Of a stretch of 64,000 bases of DNA, positions 34,949-43,779 are shown one piece after another. The DNA is from Pollutibacter soli (GTDB lineage Bacteria > Bacteroidota > Bacteroidia > Chitinophagales > Chitinophagaceae): the NCBI GenBank assembly GCA_029269725.1, contig JARJHS010000002.1:682001-746000 (forward strand), given 5' to 3'. The notes beneath the pieces were generated by a model. That model was given only the letters and a program-made list of their open reading frames with translations. It was not told the DNA's origin and ran no database searches. Position 1 is the stretch's first letter; every line of letters starts with the position of its first letter. Position numbers and translations under genes: made by a program.

Positions 34949-36484
34949 TTAATGCCGGAAATGCCGCATGCCGGTGATGATCATCACCAGGTTATTATCC
35001 TTGCTGAAAGCAATTGAATCTTTATCCCTGATGGACCCGCCAGGCTGGATGTATGCTTTAATTCCTGCTTCAAATCCCATGCGTACACAATCATCAAATG
35101 GGAAAAATGCATCACTCGCCATCACTGCTCCGTTCAGATCAAATCCAAATTGTTTTGCCTTATCAAGCGCATGCCGTAAGGCGTCGATTCTTGAGGTCTG
35201 ACCACAACCCTTGCCAATCAACTGATGATCTTTAACCAGTGCAATCGCATTTGATTTGAGGTGCTTGCAAATAACATTGGCGAACAACAGATTTTCTTTT
35301 TCTGATTCTGATGATTCTCTTCCGCCACTTTCTTCCCATTTTTCAACATTTCCTTCGTCAGAATCCTGCTGCAGAACTCCGTTTAATATTGATTTGAATT
35401 GTTGTTCAGGTACGAACGGCTTTTTCTGTTTCACAAGAATTCTGTTCTTTTTAGTTTGAAGAATAGCCAGTGCATCTTCTGAATAACCCGGAGCAATCAA
35501 AACTTCAAAGAAAATTTCGCTGATAGCTTCCGCTGTTGCCTTATCAATTTCGCTATTACAAACAAGTACACCACCAAACGCACTTTCCGGATCTCCAGCC
35601 AATGCTGCATCCCATGCATCTTTCACCGAATTTCTCGACGCTACTCCACAAACATTGGTGTGTTTTATCACTGCAAATACAATCCCATGAGTTGAAGCAT
35701 TTCCCGGAAAACTAAACTCGCTGATGAGCTGAATGGCAGCATCCATATCAACAAGGTTATTGTACGATAATTCCTTTCCATGAAATTTTTCAATCCATTC
35801 ATCTGTATTGCCATAGAAAACACCCTTTTGATGCGGGTTTTCTCCATAGCGCATGATTGATGGTTTACCTGCTGATATAAAGAATGCAGAAGGATTGTCT
35901 TTATTGAAATAATCGGAAATGGCGATATCGTACCTCGTGACCACTTCGAAAGCTTTCGCCGCAAATTGTTTACGTTGCCCGATCGTAGTCGTTCCGTTTT
36001 GCTTGGAAAGTAATTCTGTAATTAACGGATATTCTGCCTTTGAAGCAATCACCACCAGGTCACGGAAATTTTTTGCAGCTGCACGGATCATTGATGGCCC
36101 GCCAATATCAATTTTTTCGATGATGGCTTTTTCGTCAGAAGTCTCTTTCACCGTTTCTTCAAAAGGGTAGAGATCGACAATCACGATATCAATTTCCGGA
36201 ATAGAATAATCTTTCATTTCCTGCAGATCAGTATCTACATTTCTGCGACCGAGGATGCCCCCAAAAATCTTTGGATGCAGGGTTTTGACCCTACCTCCCA
36301 GGATCGATGGGTAATCAGTAACAGATTCCACCGGAATGCAGGGGATGTTCAGCTTTTCAATATAAGCCTGGGTACCTCCGGTGGAATAGATTTTCACACC
36401 GTTTTCGTGCAGGACTTTTACAACTTCATCAAGGCCGTCTTTATAAAAAACAGAAATTAACGCGGATTGAATTTTTTTTTCCAT
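34949..36484 (-). CDS. purH: Bifunctional AICAR transformylase / IMP cyclohydrolase
   Basis: The 511-residue enzyme catalyses the last two steps of IMP synthesis. The N-terminal MGS-like cyclohydrolase domain shows IYSTGGTQAYIE, VTDYPSILGGRVKTLHPKIFGGIL and IDIGGPSMIRAAAKN. The C-terminal transformylase domain shows RYGENPHQKGVF, ITKHTNPCG-like VIKHTNVCG and ASDAFFPFDD. Between about 365 and 400 there is an acidic, Ser/Glu-rich insertion (DSDEGNVEKWEESGGRESSE) not needed for catalysis. It is otherwise complete, with no other purine genes nearby. Confidence 0.95.
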   Translation of the reverse strand: MEKKIQSALISVFYKDGLDEVVKVLHENGVKIYSTGGTQAYIEKLNIPCIPVESVTDYPSILGGRVKTLHPKIFGGILGRRNVDTDLQEMKDYSIPEIDIVIVDLYPFEETVKETSDEKAIIEKIDIGGPSMIRAAAKNFRDLVVIASKAEYPLITELLSKQNGTTTIGQRKQFAAKAFEVVTRYDIAISDYFNKDNPSAFFISAGKPSIMRYGENPHQKGVFYGNTDEWIEKFHGKELSYNNLVDMDAAIQLISEFSFPGNASTHGIVFAVIKHTNVCGVASRNSVKDAWDAALAGDPESAFGGVLVCNSEIDKATAEAISEIFFEVLIAPGYSEDALAILQTKKNRILVKQKKPFVPEQQFKSILNGVLQQDSDEGNVEKWEESGGRESSESEKENLLFANVICKHLKSNAIALVKDHQLIGKGCGQTSRIDALRHALDKAKQFGFDLNGAVMASDAFFPFDDCVRMGFEAGIKAYIQPGGSIRDKDSIAFSKDNNLVMIITGMRHFRH

Positions 36485-36538
36485 AAATAATCAGGTTGAC
36501 CGGGCATTCTTTTTTGCCCAAAAATCAGGATCGGCGAG

Positions 36539-38617
36539 CTAATCCCTGTAAAGCAGGAATGCGCCCTGGTCAGGCACAGAATGGAAGCGCAAATTTAGTC
36601 GTTCAGCGTCTTTTTTCCATTTTTGAATTTTCCACAAAGAATTACTCGCATCGGCCACAATCGGGATATCTTTTCCAATTGTCGCCAGCCAACCAAAATT
36701 AACGTTGCAATTATTAGACAGAAGAATCACATCTGGTTTTGGGTTACTGTATGGAATTTGTGGTTTGATAATTCTTCCGGATAGCTGAAATACACAATGA
36801 GCAGATGTCGAGATGAGGCTTGCGCCTGCTTCGGGCCTCTTTTGTAACACAGGCTCACGGAGGCGATAACTGTACATGAGGGGAAGTATCCAGTTTTGTT
36901 TGCTTTTGTTGCTAAAGCTATCGGATAAAAGCAAAGCATTCCTTTTTTCAATAAATCCGATGGTGGAAATTTTATTGGTATATGGTATAATGATCAGAGA
37001 TTGATTTCCTGATTTTATGGTAAAGCGCAATCTTTCAGTAGAGAAAGCCGCAATGATAAACAGGATAGCAAATGCGGATATGCTCCTGTTTTCTTTTCTG
37101 ATGAATATTGCTGAAAGAATCAATGCATAAAGCAAAAAGGTTTGTATGGGTGAGATGAAAACATTTTCCAGGTTACTGTTCGGGATCTGATCCATCGTGA
37201 TAACATATTTGTTCATCATCCGGATCAGCCAGCCTGCGAGCTCGCCGATAAGAGATGCAAGAGGAGAAAAAAAACTTACGCTGCACAACACAAGTTCGAC
37301 AATCAGTATAATGCTGCTTAATGGTACTGCAATCAGATTTGTAAACAGAAATAATAAAGGGAAACGATGAAAGTACAGGAGCAATAACGGCGTAGTAAGA
37401 ACCTGTGCAGCAAGTGTAAGGCAAGTCGCTTCCCATAATTTTATGGCCGCGGGATTAGTAAATGGAATAGCATTACAAAGCTTCCTGTGGAGTAATAGAA
37501 TTCCTGCAACTGCAGTATAACTCAACTGAAATCCTACATCAAAAATCCAGAGAGGCTTAAAAGCCAGTAGTAAAAATGCTGAAGCTGCGAGCGTGTTGAA
37601 CGGATTTGATCTTCTGCTCAGCATATTGCCAAGCGCGAATAAACTGAACATCACTGCCGAACGTACAACAGAAGCGGATGCCCCCGAAACAAACGTAAAT
37701 ATCCAGAGAGCCAAAATCACCAGGAGAGGCTGAACATAAAATTTGCTCCTTCCACGTAAAAGTATACCCGAAAACCACGATAGCAGGAGATAGATCAGTC
37801 CCAGATGTAAACCGGAAATAGCAATCACATGAACAACTCCTGAATTCACATATGCCTGTATCAATTCTGAATCCACATCATTTCTGTACCCGGTTAACAA
37901 CGCTTCTGCAAGTCCGCAGGAAATGCTGTCTGAAATATTTGTTTTTAAAACGGAGAGCAGGTGGTCACGAATTCCGAAGATGAAATGATAAAAGCGATTT
38001 CCTCTGTTCAGTTTCGTTTCAAAAACTTTATCCGGGCTGAGGAATACCTGGTAGTCTACTCCATTATCAGCCATATATTTCCTGTAGTCGAAGGCTCCCG
38101 GATTTTTTGCTGATGTGATTTTAATGGGACTTACCTTTCCAATAAATGCATCACCATACAGAATAGCGTCAAAACTAAAGGACATTGAGAAATATACTAC
38201 CGCGATACCTGCTTCCTGCCAATGTTTACCTTCTCTCAATTCGACACCCACTATAGACTTATAAAAGGAAGACTTTTTAACTGGTGGTTCGAGTAGTGTA
38301 TACCGATATGTTGTTTCTGGATTTTTAGTGCCGTAAAGGCCCTGGGGTTTGTTTCTGAATTGAAGAGAAATCATCAGTGGTCCAAGCAGGAAGATCAGTA
38401 TCTGTACCGAGATGCCCTGTATAAATCTATACTTCCATGAAAACCACGAAGGCGCGTAAATAAAAAGAATGAGCGGAATAACGAAGATGAAGGTCGCGGT
38501 GAAAAGGATTATCGAAGACAGGTTAAGATAAGTATGAAATACAATTCCAGCGATAAAGGGTGGAAGTATCCTGAGGAAGGGACTGTCATTCCAGGGTGCA
38601 GAATACTTTTTCTTCAT
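36539..38617 (-). CDS. comEC: ComEC/Rec2 competence channel without the metallo-beta-lactamase domain
   Basis: This 692-residue membrane protein has an N-terminal DUF4131 region with hydrophobic helices and an OB-like soluble part. The competence domain follows (LTGYRNDVDSELIQAYVNSGVVHVIAISGLH, then about eight helices). ComEC carries DNA strands across the inner membrane. The C-terminal part (about 510-692) has no HxHxDH metal site, unlike full-length ComEC with its nuclease-like MBL domain. It may be a degenerate domain or a Bacteroidota variant. comF is also in the window. Confidence 0.88.
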   Translation of the reverse strand: MKKKYSAPWNDSPFLRILPPFIAGIVFHTYLNLSSIILFTATFIFVIPLILFIYAPSWFSWKYRFIQGISVQILIFLLGPLMISLQFRNKPQGLYGTKNPETTYRYTLLEPPVKKSSFYKSIVGVELREGKHWQEAGIAVVYFSMSFSFDAILYGDAFIGKVSPIKITSAKNPGAFDYRKYMADNGVDYQVFLSPDKVFETKLNRGNRFYHFIFGIRDHLLSVLKTNISDSISCGLAEALLTGYRNDVDSELIQAYVNSGVVHVIAISGLHLGLIYLLLSWFSGILLRGRSKFYVQPLLVILALWIFTFVSGASASVVRSAVMFSLFALGNMLSRRSNPFNTLAASAFLLLAFKPLWIFDVGFQLSYTAVAGILLLHRKLCNAIPFTNPAAIKLWEATCLTLAAQVLTTPLLLLYFHRFPLLFLFTNLIAVPLSSIILIVELVLCSVSFFSPLASLIGELAGWLIRMMNKYVITMDQIPNSNLENVFISPIQTFLLYALILSAIFIRKENRSISAFAILFIIAAFSTERLRFTIKSGNQSLIIIPYTNKISTIGFIEKRNALLLSDSFSNKSKQNWILPLMYSYRLREPVLQKRPEAGASLISTSAHCVFQLSGRIIKPQIPYSNPKPDVILLSNNCNVNFGWLATIGKDIPIVADASNSLWKIQKWKKDAERLNLRFHSVPDQGAFLLYRD

Positions 38618-38775
38618 GAGTAAATTTAAAACCGGGGAGCGCTGCCACGACTGGTATTAATCGTTTCTGCATGCAGAAAAATCTCTTTGAAAACCGTTTG
38701 GCGCATCAGTTAGGAAATGTGATAGCCCATGATAATTGAGATGTTTTAACTTTATAAGACCAAACCTTCTTATCG

Positions 38776-39333
38776 ATGAAAAAATTACTGTGCATCGCTT
38801 TGGTTTATTCGGTGTTGATTTCCTGTACAAGCAGTACAAAAATTTATTTTGTTAGGCATGCAGAAAAAGGAACGGGTTCCCAGGATCCCGATCTCACACC
38901 TGAAGGAAAGGAGCGAGCGCAGCAACTGGCTTCCTATCTTCGAAAGAAAAAAATAAAAGCGATATATTCTACGCAAACAAAGCGCACAGTGCAGACTGCA
39001 GAGCCAACAAGCGCAATGGAAAAAATTCCCATTCAGTATTACAGGAATGATACCGCACAGAAATTTTTGTATCACGTTTTAGAAAGAGGAAAAAACACCC
39101 TGATTGTTGGGCATAGCAATACAACGATCAATATGCTCAAAGAACTTTCACTGGATCCGACGATAAAAGAGATTCCTGATGATGATTACGACAATATATT
39201 TATTGTAACTTTGAAATCAAGAAGTGGCCCTTCGGGTTTTCATCTCAGATTGAAAGAATCAACTTATGGCGCAAAATCACCGCCGGCAAATACAGAAGGA
39301 AAAAAAACAAGTACAATGAGTTCTACGCAATAA
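38776..39333 (+). CDS. Lipoprotein histidine phosphatase (phosphoglycerate mutase/SixA-like)
   Basis: The 185-residue protein has a lipoprotein signal ending VLISC (Cys 17). The catalytic RHA motif (R27, H28) follows immediately in FVRHAEKG, and the second catalytic His lies in NTLIVGHSNTT. It is a small histidine phosphatase, probably periplasmic, with a Lys/Thr/Ser-rich C-terminal tail. The substrate is unknown. A strong bidirectional terminator follows. Confidence 0.9.
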   Translation: MKKLLCIALVYSVLISCTSSTKIYFVRHAEKGTGSQDPDLTPEGKERAQQLASYLRKKKIKAIYSTQTKRTVQTAEPTSAMEKIPIQYYRNDTAQKFLYHVLERGKNTLIVGHSNTTINMLKELSLDPTIKEIPDDDYDNIFIVTLKSRSGPSGFHLRLKESTYGAKSPPANTEGKKTSTMSSTQ

Positions 39334-39354
39334 GAACTTTAGTTTACTTCAATA

Positions 39355-39386
39355 AAAAATCCGGTGGCAATCACCGGATTTTTTTA
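39355..39386. terminator. Bidirectional terminator
   Basis: AAAATCCGGTG, a 5-base loop, then CACCGGATTTT forms a strong stem with T runs on both strands. It separates the histidine phosphatase gene (plus) from the large outer-membrane gene (minus). Confidence 0.85.
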
Positions 39387-39441
39387 TAAAATTTTTTTGC
39401 TATGTCTGTCTTAATTTCTCCTTCGCAAATCATCTTCATCC

Positions 39442-42400
39442 TCAGAAATCCAGTCCCATCGCAAAGTACCATTGTGGTTTACCCTGGAAGAATCCTCCCA
39501 TCGGCCATCCTGTATCCAGCCTTAAGAAATAACCCAGCAATGTGCTTCTGATACCAAAGCCATATCCACCAACAAATGGACCTATTCCTCCGGTCTTGAC
39601 TTTCACTTCTACTGGCGGCGTGCCGTAAACGATATTCGGTCTTTCAACTTCACTGATGGGTCCGGCCCAGGCAGTACCCAGGTCAATAAATTGTACTACC
39701 TGGAAATTTCTGATGAATGCATTATTGATAGGCCGGTTGAAGAAGGTGGTAAAAATGGGTAACCTGAATTCACTGTTTAACACAATCGCATTGTTACCAT
39801 TGGCGACGTTTTGCTTATGTCCGCGCAGGTTTAGCGCCAGTGACTGGAAAGCATAAGTTTCGGCTGAGCTTGGCCGTATGTTATGATTGAATTTAGGCGC
39901 GATCCATCCATCAACACCACCGAGGTAATAAATCATCTTTTGATCTCCCCAGGAGAAATCTGCCGCACCGCGGGCTGCCCAAACAAAATTGCGATATATC
40001 GGGTAATAGTATCTGATATCCGTACCAAAGTTGAAGGTGAGTCTGCCAGACTGTTCTTTCTGTGCAAGTCTTGAATTCACGTCCACGTAAAACTTATACC
40101 TCAGGCCATGCCATATATTCAAAGCAGGGTTAATGGTGTTGTCATATACGTACTCAATTCTCGCCAGAGCATTGTTAAGTACTGTATCAGGATATGTTAG
40201 TGCTGGCGGGAAGTTGGCATCGGTTTTCAGCACCACTTTATCATATCGGTAACCAAGCATCATTCTGACACTCCGAATCACATCAAATGGGAATGTGAAA
40301 TTGACCTGGAATAAGTTCGAATAAAGCTTATTGGAAAGCTGACCCTTGATATCATTGATATCGTAGATCGGGAAATTTTCCTGTGTTGAACGATAGTATG
40401 TAAGACCCCAGTCGATTTTTTTACGCAGGTTCTGGTATGACGCGAGATAATCATTGTCTCGCAGGTTGGTTGAAATACGCACACCTCCAATGAATTTAAC
40501 ATCCTCAAATAAATCTGAAATACCCATCCTGATGATACCATTCAAAAGATCAGTATTTGAAAGATAGATTGGCCCTGCACCGCCACCATAGGGCTGGAAC
40601 CTGTTAACCAGAACTGAGTTATTGAAGCCTGCGACAACGTAGTCAGAAGAGAACCTGAGTCGGTAATCATACAGTCTCGCACTACCAAGCACTGATTCTT
40701 TTGGCGACTCTGATATCGCTTCCACAGGTGCAGCTCTTACGCCAGAGTCTTTTTGTGCTTCAAATTCTGTCTGGAACAAATCAGATTTCGTTGAAGTATC
40801 AACAGCCGGTAATTGTTGGTTTTGAGGATAAAAAGTCGCAGCATTTTTCTGTTTTCTTTCTTCCTCCATCACCTTCTTCATATAATCAGTCGGTCTCGCA
40901 TTCACATTTCTGCGCTTTAATGCATCTTCATTAATGCGCAGTTTGTACAGGAATTTCAGATCGCCCTCACGCCTTGTTTCACTTACCTGGTTATTATCAC
41001 CGGCCCCACGTGATTCGAGTAAACTACTCTGGTAATTGGTTATAGGGAACACGTAAGAACTATCGTTCGTAATCGATAAAAATCCAATAGAGTCAGGTTC
41101 TGTTTTACTCCATGCTTTTAATGTTGAATCAAGATCGGCAGGTTCAGGATTGCGGAGGTATTCTTCACCAACTTTCACAATCGTATCAAGTCCTGCACGC
41201 TTGGTTGTAAAAAATCCTGCATACCGGTTGTTGATACCGTTTTCATCACTCACAAAGGTGAAGTGATTCACATTATACTGGAGAGGAAATCTTGCCTGTC
41301 CATATTTTAGTTTTGATAGCTGGGAAATCTGGCTGAATTCAGGGTTCGCCCAGTTATTCACCATGAAAATATTATAAGGATACCGGGAAGGCAGAACCGT
41401 ATCTCCTTTCGGAGCGTTTGCCGCAGGTCTGTTAGAAGAAAATATGATACCTGTTTTACTAGGGAAGGCTACAAATGATGCATCGAGATCATCATAAGGA
41501 TCATTCGTAATCTGGGTGACTTCCTGCTCATTTATTTTGTACATGAAGATATCAGACTGCCCGTTTTTGACTGCACTCAGGATAAGTGTATTATCATTCA
41601 GCATGAACTTGGCATCCTGGATAATCTGGAAACCATCAATCCCTTGTTTGTTTCTTTTGATTTTTGCAACAACATCGTAAACAAACATTCTGATCTTTCC
41701 TTTATCGGTATAGATCACCAATAGTCTTGACCCTTTTGAATCCCATGCCATCAATGGATAGTTGGGATTCATCTCGTTTACATTGCTTCTGACACCTGCC
41801 TTCAATAACACCTTTCTTTTTTCAGAAAAATCTTCCAGGATTACTTTGTACAATCCCTTGTCAAATTTTACATAGGCATAAGTGTTATTTCTCTGGATAG
41901 GATTTGCCTGGAACCTGTAATAATCCTGGTCGCGTTTGAGTTCTTCAACAGCAACCACATTTCCGCGTGGTTGGTTACGACGTCCTCTCAGATCGTTGAG
42001 ATACCTTTCACTTTCCTTTTCCATGAATTCACGTAACAAATCTTTGAATTTCATTTTTGTTACGCGCTGACTTGCCTGGTTTGTGCTTTTGTAGATACGT
42101 GAGAGATATAGGAAATAAGTGACGTTATCCTTGCGGTAATTGTTTGCTATAAAGTTCCAGAAAGCATGACCTGCGAGTTCCTGATTTTTAAATGCAAACT
42201 GGTAGAAGTTTTTATAATCACCGGAAAGTAGTTTTGATTTTAATTGATCATCCAGTGCCGGGCTCCAGTTTTCCGCAGCATAAGCAACATAACCATCGGT
42301 CAACCACTTCGGAAGATCGAGCAAGGCCTGGTTGCCTGCAAACTCGCCGAGATCATCACCAAATAAAAGATTGTCAACAAGAACTTTTGCTATACCCTGT

Positions 42401-42819
42401 CTTACCTGTCTGCGCAAGTCATTTAAACTCCCATTATTGTAAACAAGGATCTTATTGTTGACCAGCTTTGTTACACCACCGGTATTCTGCCAGTCAATTC
42501 CAATGCCGATATTGGATTGCTGCATGTCACTGAAATTGTTGTAGATAATTATATTGGCGCGACGCTGCATTCCGTATTCTACAAACTCTTCAAGTTGGGG
42601 AAGTTCATCTTCGGCAAGCTGTGCTACATATTTTCCAAGGGCAAGACCACCCTGGTTGAAATAAGAATTGAAATTTCTGGTCTGATAATATCTCCAGGTG
42701 AATTTTTTATGCTGAACCCTGTTCTTGCCATACTCTACTGAACTGACCTGGGCATCGGCGGCAGTAACAAAAACAAAAAGAGAAAAAAAGAATAACAGGA
42801 CACTGAATAGTTTTTGCAT
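39442..42819 (-). CDS. Large outer-membrane protein: peptidase-MA-like domain, TolB-like propeller, Omp85-like barrel
   Basis: The 1125-residue protein begins with a signal peptide (1-23, ending ADAQ). Residues 35-270 resemble a gluzincin (peptidase MA) domain with the framework LPKWLTDGYVAYAAE at 169-183. The position of HExxH reads RRQVRQ (136-141), so it should not be catalytic. Residues about 300-620 show repeated TolB-like blades (MAWDSKGSRLLVIYTD, IIFSSNRPAANAP). Residues about 720-1125 form a BamA/Omp85-like barrel (GLRYKFYVDVNSRL, LGGVDGWIAP, FIDLGTAWAG) ending in Phe. It would be surface-anchored through the barrel. The function is unknown, and automated names such as translocation protein TolB describe only one part. 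Confidence 0.85.
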   Translation of the reverse strand: MQKLFSVLLFFFSLFVFVTAADAQVSSVEYGKNRVQHKKFTWRYYQTRNFNSYFNQGGLALGKYVAQLAEDELPQLEEFVEYGMQRRANIIIYNNFSDMQQSNIGIGIDWQNTGGVTKLVNNKILVYNNGSLNDLRRQVRQGIAKVLVDNLLFGDDLGEFAGNQALLDLPKWLTDGYVAYAAENWSPALDDQLKSKLLSGDYKNFYQFAFKNQELAGHAFWNFIANNYRKDNVTYFLYLSRIYKSTNQASQRVTKMKFKDLLREFMEKESERYLNDLRGRRNQPRGNVVAVEELKRDQDYYRFQANPIQRNNTYAYVKFDKGLYKVILEDFSEKRKVLLKAGVRSNVNEMNPNYPLMAWDSKGSRLLVIYTDKGKIRMFVYDVVAKIKRNKQGIDGFQIIQDAKFMLNDNTLILSAVKNGQSDIFMYKINEQEVTQITNDPYDDLDASFVAFPSKTGIIFSSNRPAANAPKGDTVLPSRYPYNIFMVNNWANPEFSQISQLSKLKYGQARFPLQYNVNHFTFVSDENGINNRYAGFFTTKRAGLDTIVKVGEEYLRNPEPADLDSTLKAWSKTEPDSIGFLSITNDSSYVFPITNYQSSLLESRGAGDNNQVSETRREGDLKFLYKLRINEDALKRRNVNARPTDYMKKVMEEERKQKNAATFYPQNQQLPAVDTSTKSDLFQTEFEAQKDSGVRAAPVEAISESPKESVLGSARLYDYRLRFSSDYVVAGFNNSVLVNRFQPYGGGAGPIYLSNTDLLNGIIRMGISDLFEDVKFIGGVRISTNLRDNDYLASYQNLRKKIDWGLTYYRSTQENFPIYDINDIKGQLSNKLYSNLFQVNFTFPFDVIRSVRMMLGYRYDKVVLKTDANFPPALTYPDTVLNNALARIEYVYDNTINPALNIWHGLRYKFYVDVNSRLAQKEQSGRLTFNFGTDIRYYYPIYRNFVWAARGAADFSWGDQKMIYYLGGVDGWIAPKFNHNIRPSSAETYAFQSLALNLRGHKQNVANGNNAIVLNSEFRLPIFTTFFNRPINNAFIRNFQVVQFIDLGTAWAGPISEVERPNIVYGTPPVEVKVKTGGIGPFVGGYGFGIRSTLLGYFLRLDTGWPMGGFFQGKPQWYFAMGLDF

Positions 42820-42830
42820 AGACCTATGTT

Positions 42831-42838
42831 CAAAAATG
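42831..42838 (-). promoter_or_regulatory. Near-consensus -7 box of the large outer-membrane gene
   Basis: CATTTTTG on the minus strand is one mismatch from TAnnTTTG and lies 11 bases before the ATG at 42819. Confidence 0.35.
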
Positions 42839-42920
42839 TTCGTAAGCTTGCCGGATTAGTGCACGAAAAGGATATTCCGAACCAATAAAATTAATGATTT
42901 TAAGGTATAAATTAGCCTCT

Positions 42921-43562
42921 ATGCTCCACGTTAAAGTTTTCCTATTTAATCCCCTGCAAGAGAATACCTACCTGCTTTATAATGAAAAAAAGGAATGTAT
43001 AATAGTAGACCCCGGATGTTATTACGATGAGGAAAAAGAAGCAGTTGCCACATTCATAAACGAAGAACAGTTAAAACCGGTTTTGCTCATCAATACGCAT
43101 TGTCACCTGGATCATATTTTTGGTAACAAATTCATAGCGGAAACTTATCACCTGGAGCTTTATATGCATCCTTTGGAGAAGAAGATGTTTGACCTGGCTC
43201 CTTCCAGCGGGTTAATGTGGAACATCCCCTTCGACAACTACGCTGGCAAGATCAACTTCATTGACCTTCAACAACCTGTAAGGCTGGGCGAAGATGAGCT
43301 GACGGTACTTTTTGTTCCGGGACATTCACCAGGAAGCGTTGCTTTCTATTCTGAGAGTCAAAAATTTATAATTTCCGGAGATACACTTTTTCAGGGAAGT
43401 ATAGGCCGATCCGACCTGCCTGGTGGGGACGCCAGGCAGCTGGAAGCCAGTATCCGGAATGTATTGTATACTTTACCGGATGAGGTTGCGGTGCTACCTG
43501 GTCATGGACCGGCTACTACGATCGGGAAGGAGAAGAAGAGCAATATGTTTGTCAGACAGTAA
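42921..43562 (+). CDS. MBL-fold metallo-hydrolase (glyoxalase II-like)
   Basis: The start at 42921 (MLHVKVFLFNPLQENTYLLY) is preferred over 42894 because a near-consensus -7 box (TAAATTAG, 42908-42915) lies between them. The 213-residue hydrolase has the metal motif THCHLDH (H60, H62, D64, H65), then VPGHSPGSVAF, the bridging Asp in ISGDTLF and the final His in VLPGHGP. These match the small GloB-like group that hydrolyses thioesters such as S-lactoylglutathione analogues. The exact substrate is not set. Confidence 0.93.
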   Translation: MLHVKVFLFNPLQENTYLLYNEKKECIIVDPGCYYDEEKEAVATFINEEQLKPVLLINTHCHLDHIFGNKFIAETYHLELYMHPLEKKMFDLAPSSGLMWNIPFDNYAGKINFIDLQQPVRLGEDELTVLFVPGHSPGSVAFYSESQKFIISGDTLFQGSIGRSDLPGGDARQLEASIRNVLYTLPDEVAVLPGHGPATTIGKEKKSNMFVRQ

Positions 43563-43563
43563 A

Positions 43564-43598
43564 CAGGAAACGGTAGACAATACAAGGAAGGCAGGAGT
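43564..43598. repeat. Degenerate 7-base-period array after the MBL hydrolase gene
   Basis: ACAGGAA, ACGGTAG, ACAATAC, AAGGAAG, GCAGGAG follow the MBL stop directly. The period is visible, but the units are more diverged than in other arrays. Confidence 0.4.
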
Positions 43599-43722
43599 GA
43601 GCAGGAGATTTAGCGTGGAGAAATCAGTACCAGGTTTCAAGATTGCTGTGAGCCTGTCACGAGGATATTTAATTTCAGATTATAATAAGCTTAGAATTAG
43701 TTATGCTGACTGCGGCCGTTCT

Positions 43723-43764
43723 GACAACGGACAGCTGACAACCGGCAACTCCGACGCTCAACAG
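43723..43764. repeat. 7-base-period array, GACAACN type, six units
   Basis: Units GACAACG, GACAGCT, GACAACC, GGCAACT, CCGACGC, TCAACAG follow each other just before the 3' end of the flippase gene. Confidence 0.6.
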
Positions 43765-43779
43765 GCTGCCGGATAAAAA

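Noticed and set aside
36502-36519. GGGCA/TGCCC hairpin as a terminator between purH and comEC
   Set aside because: The stem is five pairs with no following T run on the minus strand.
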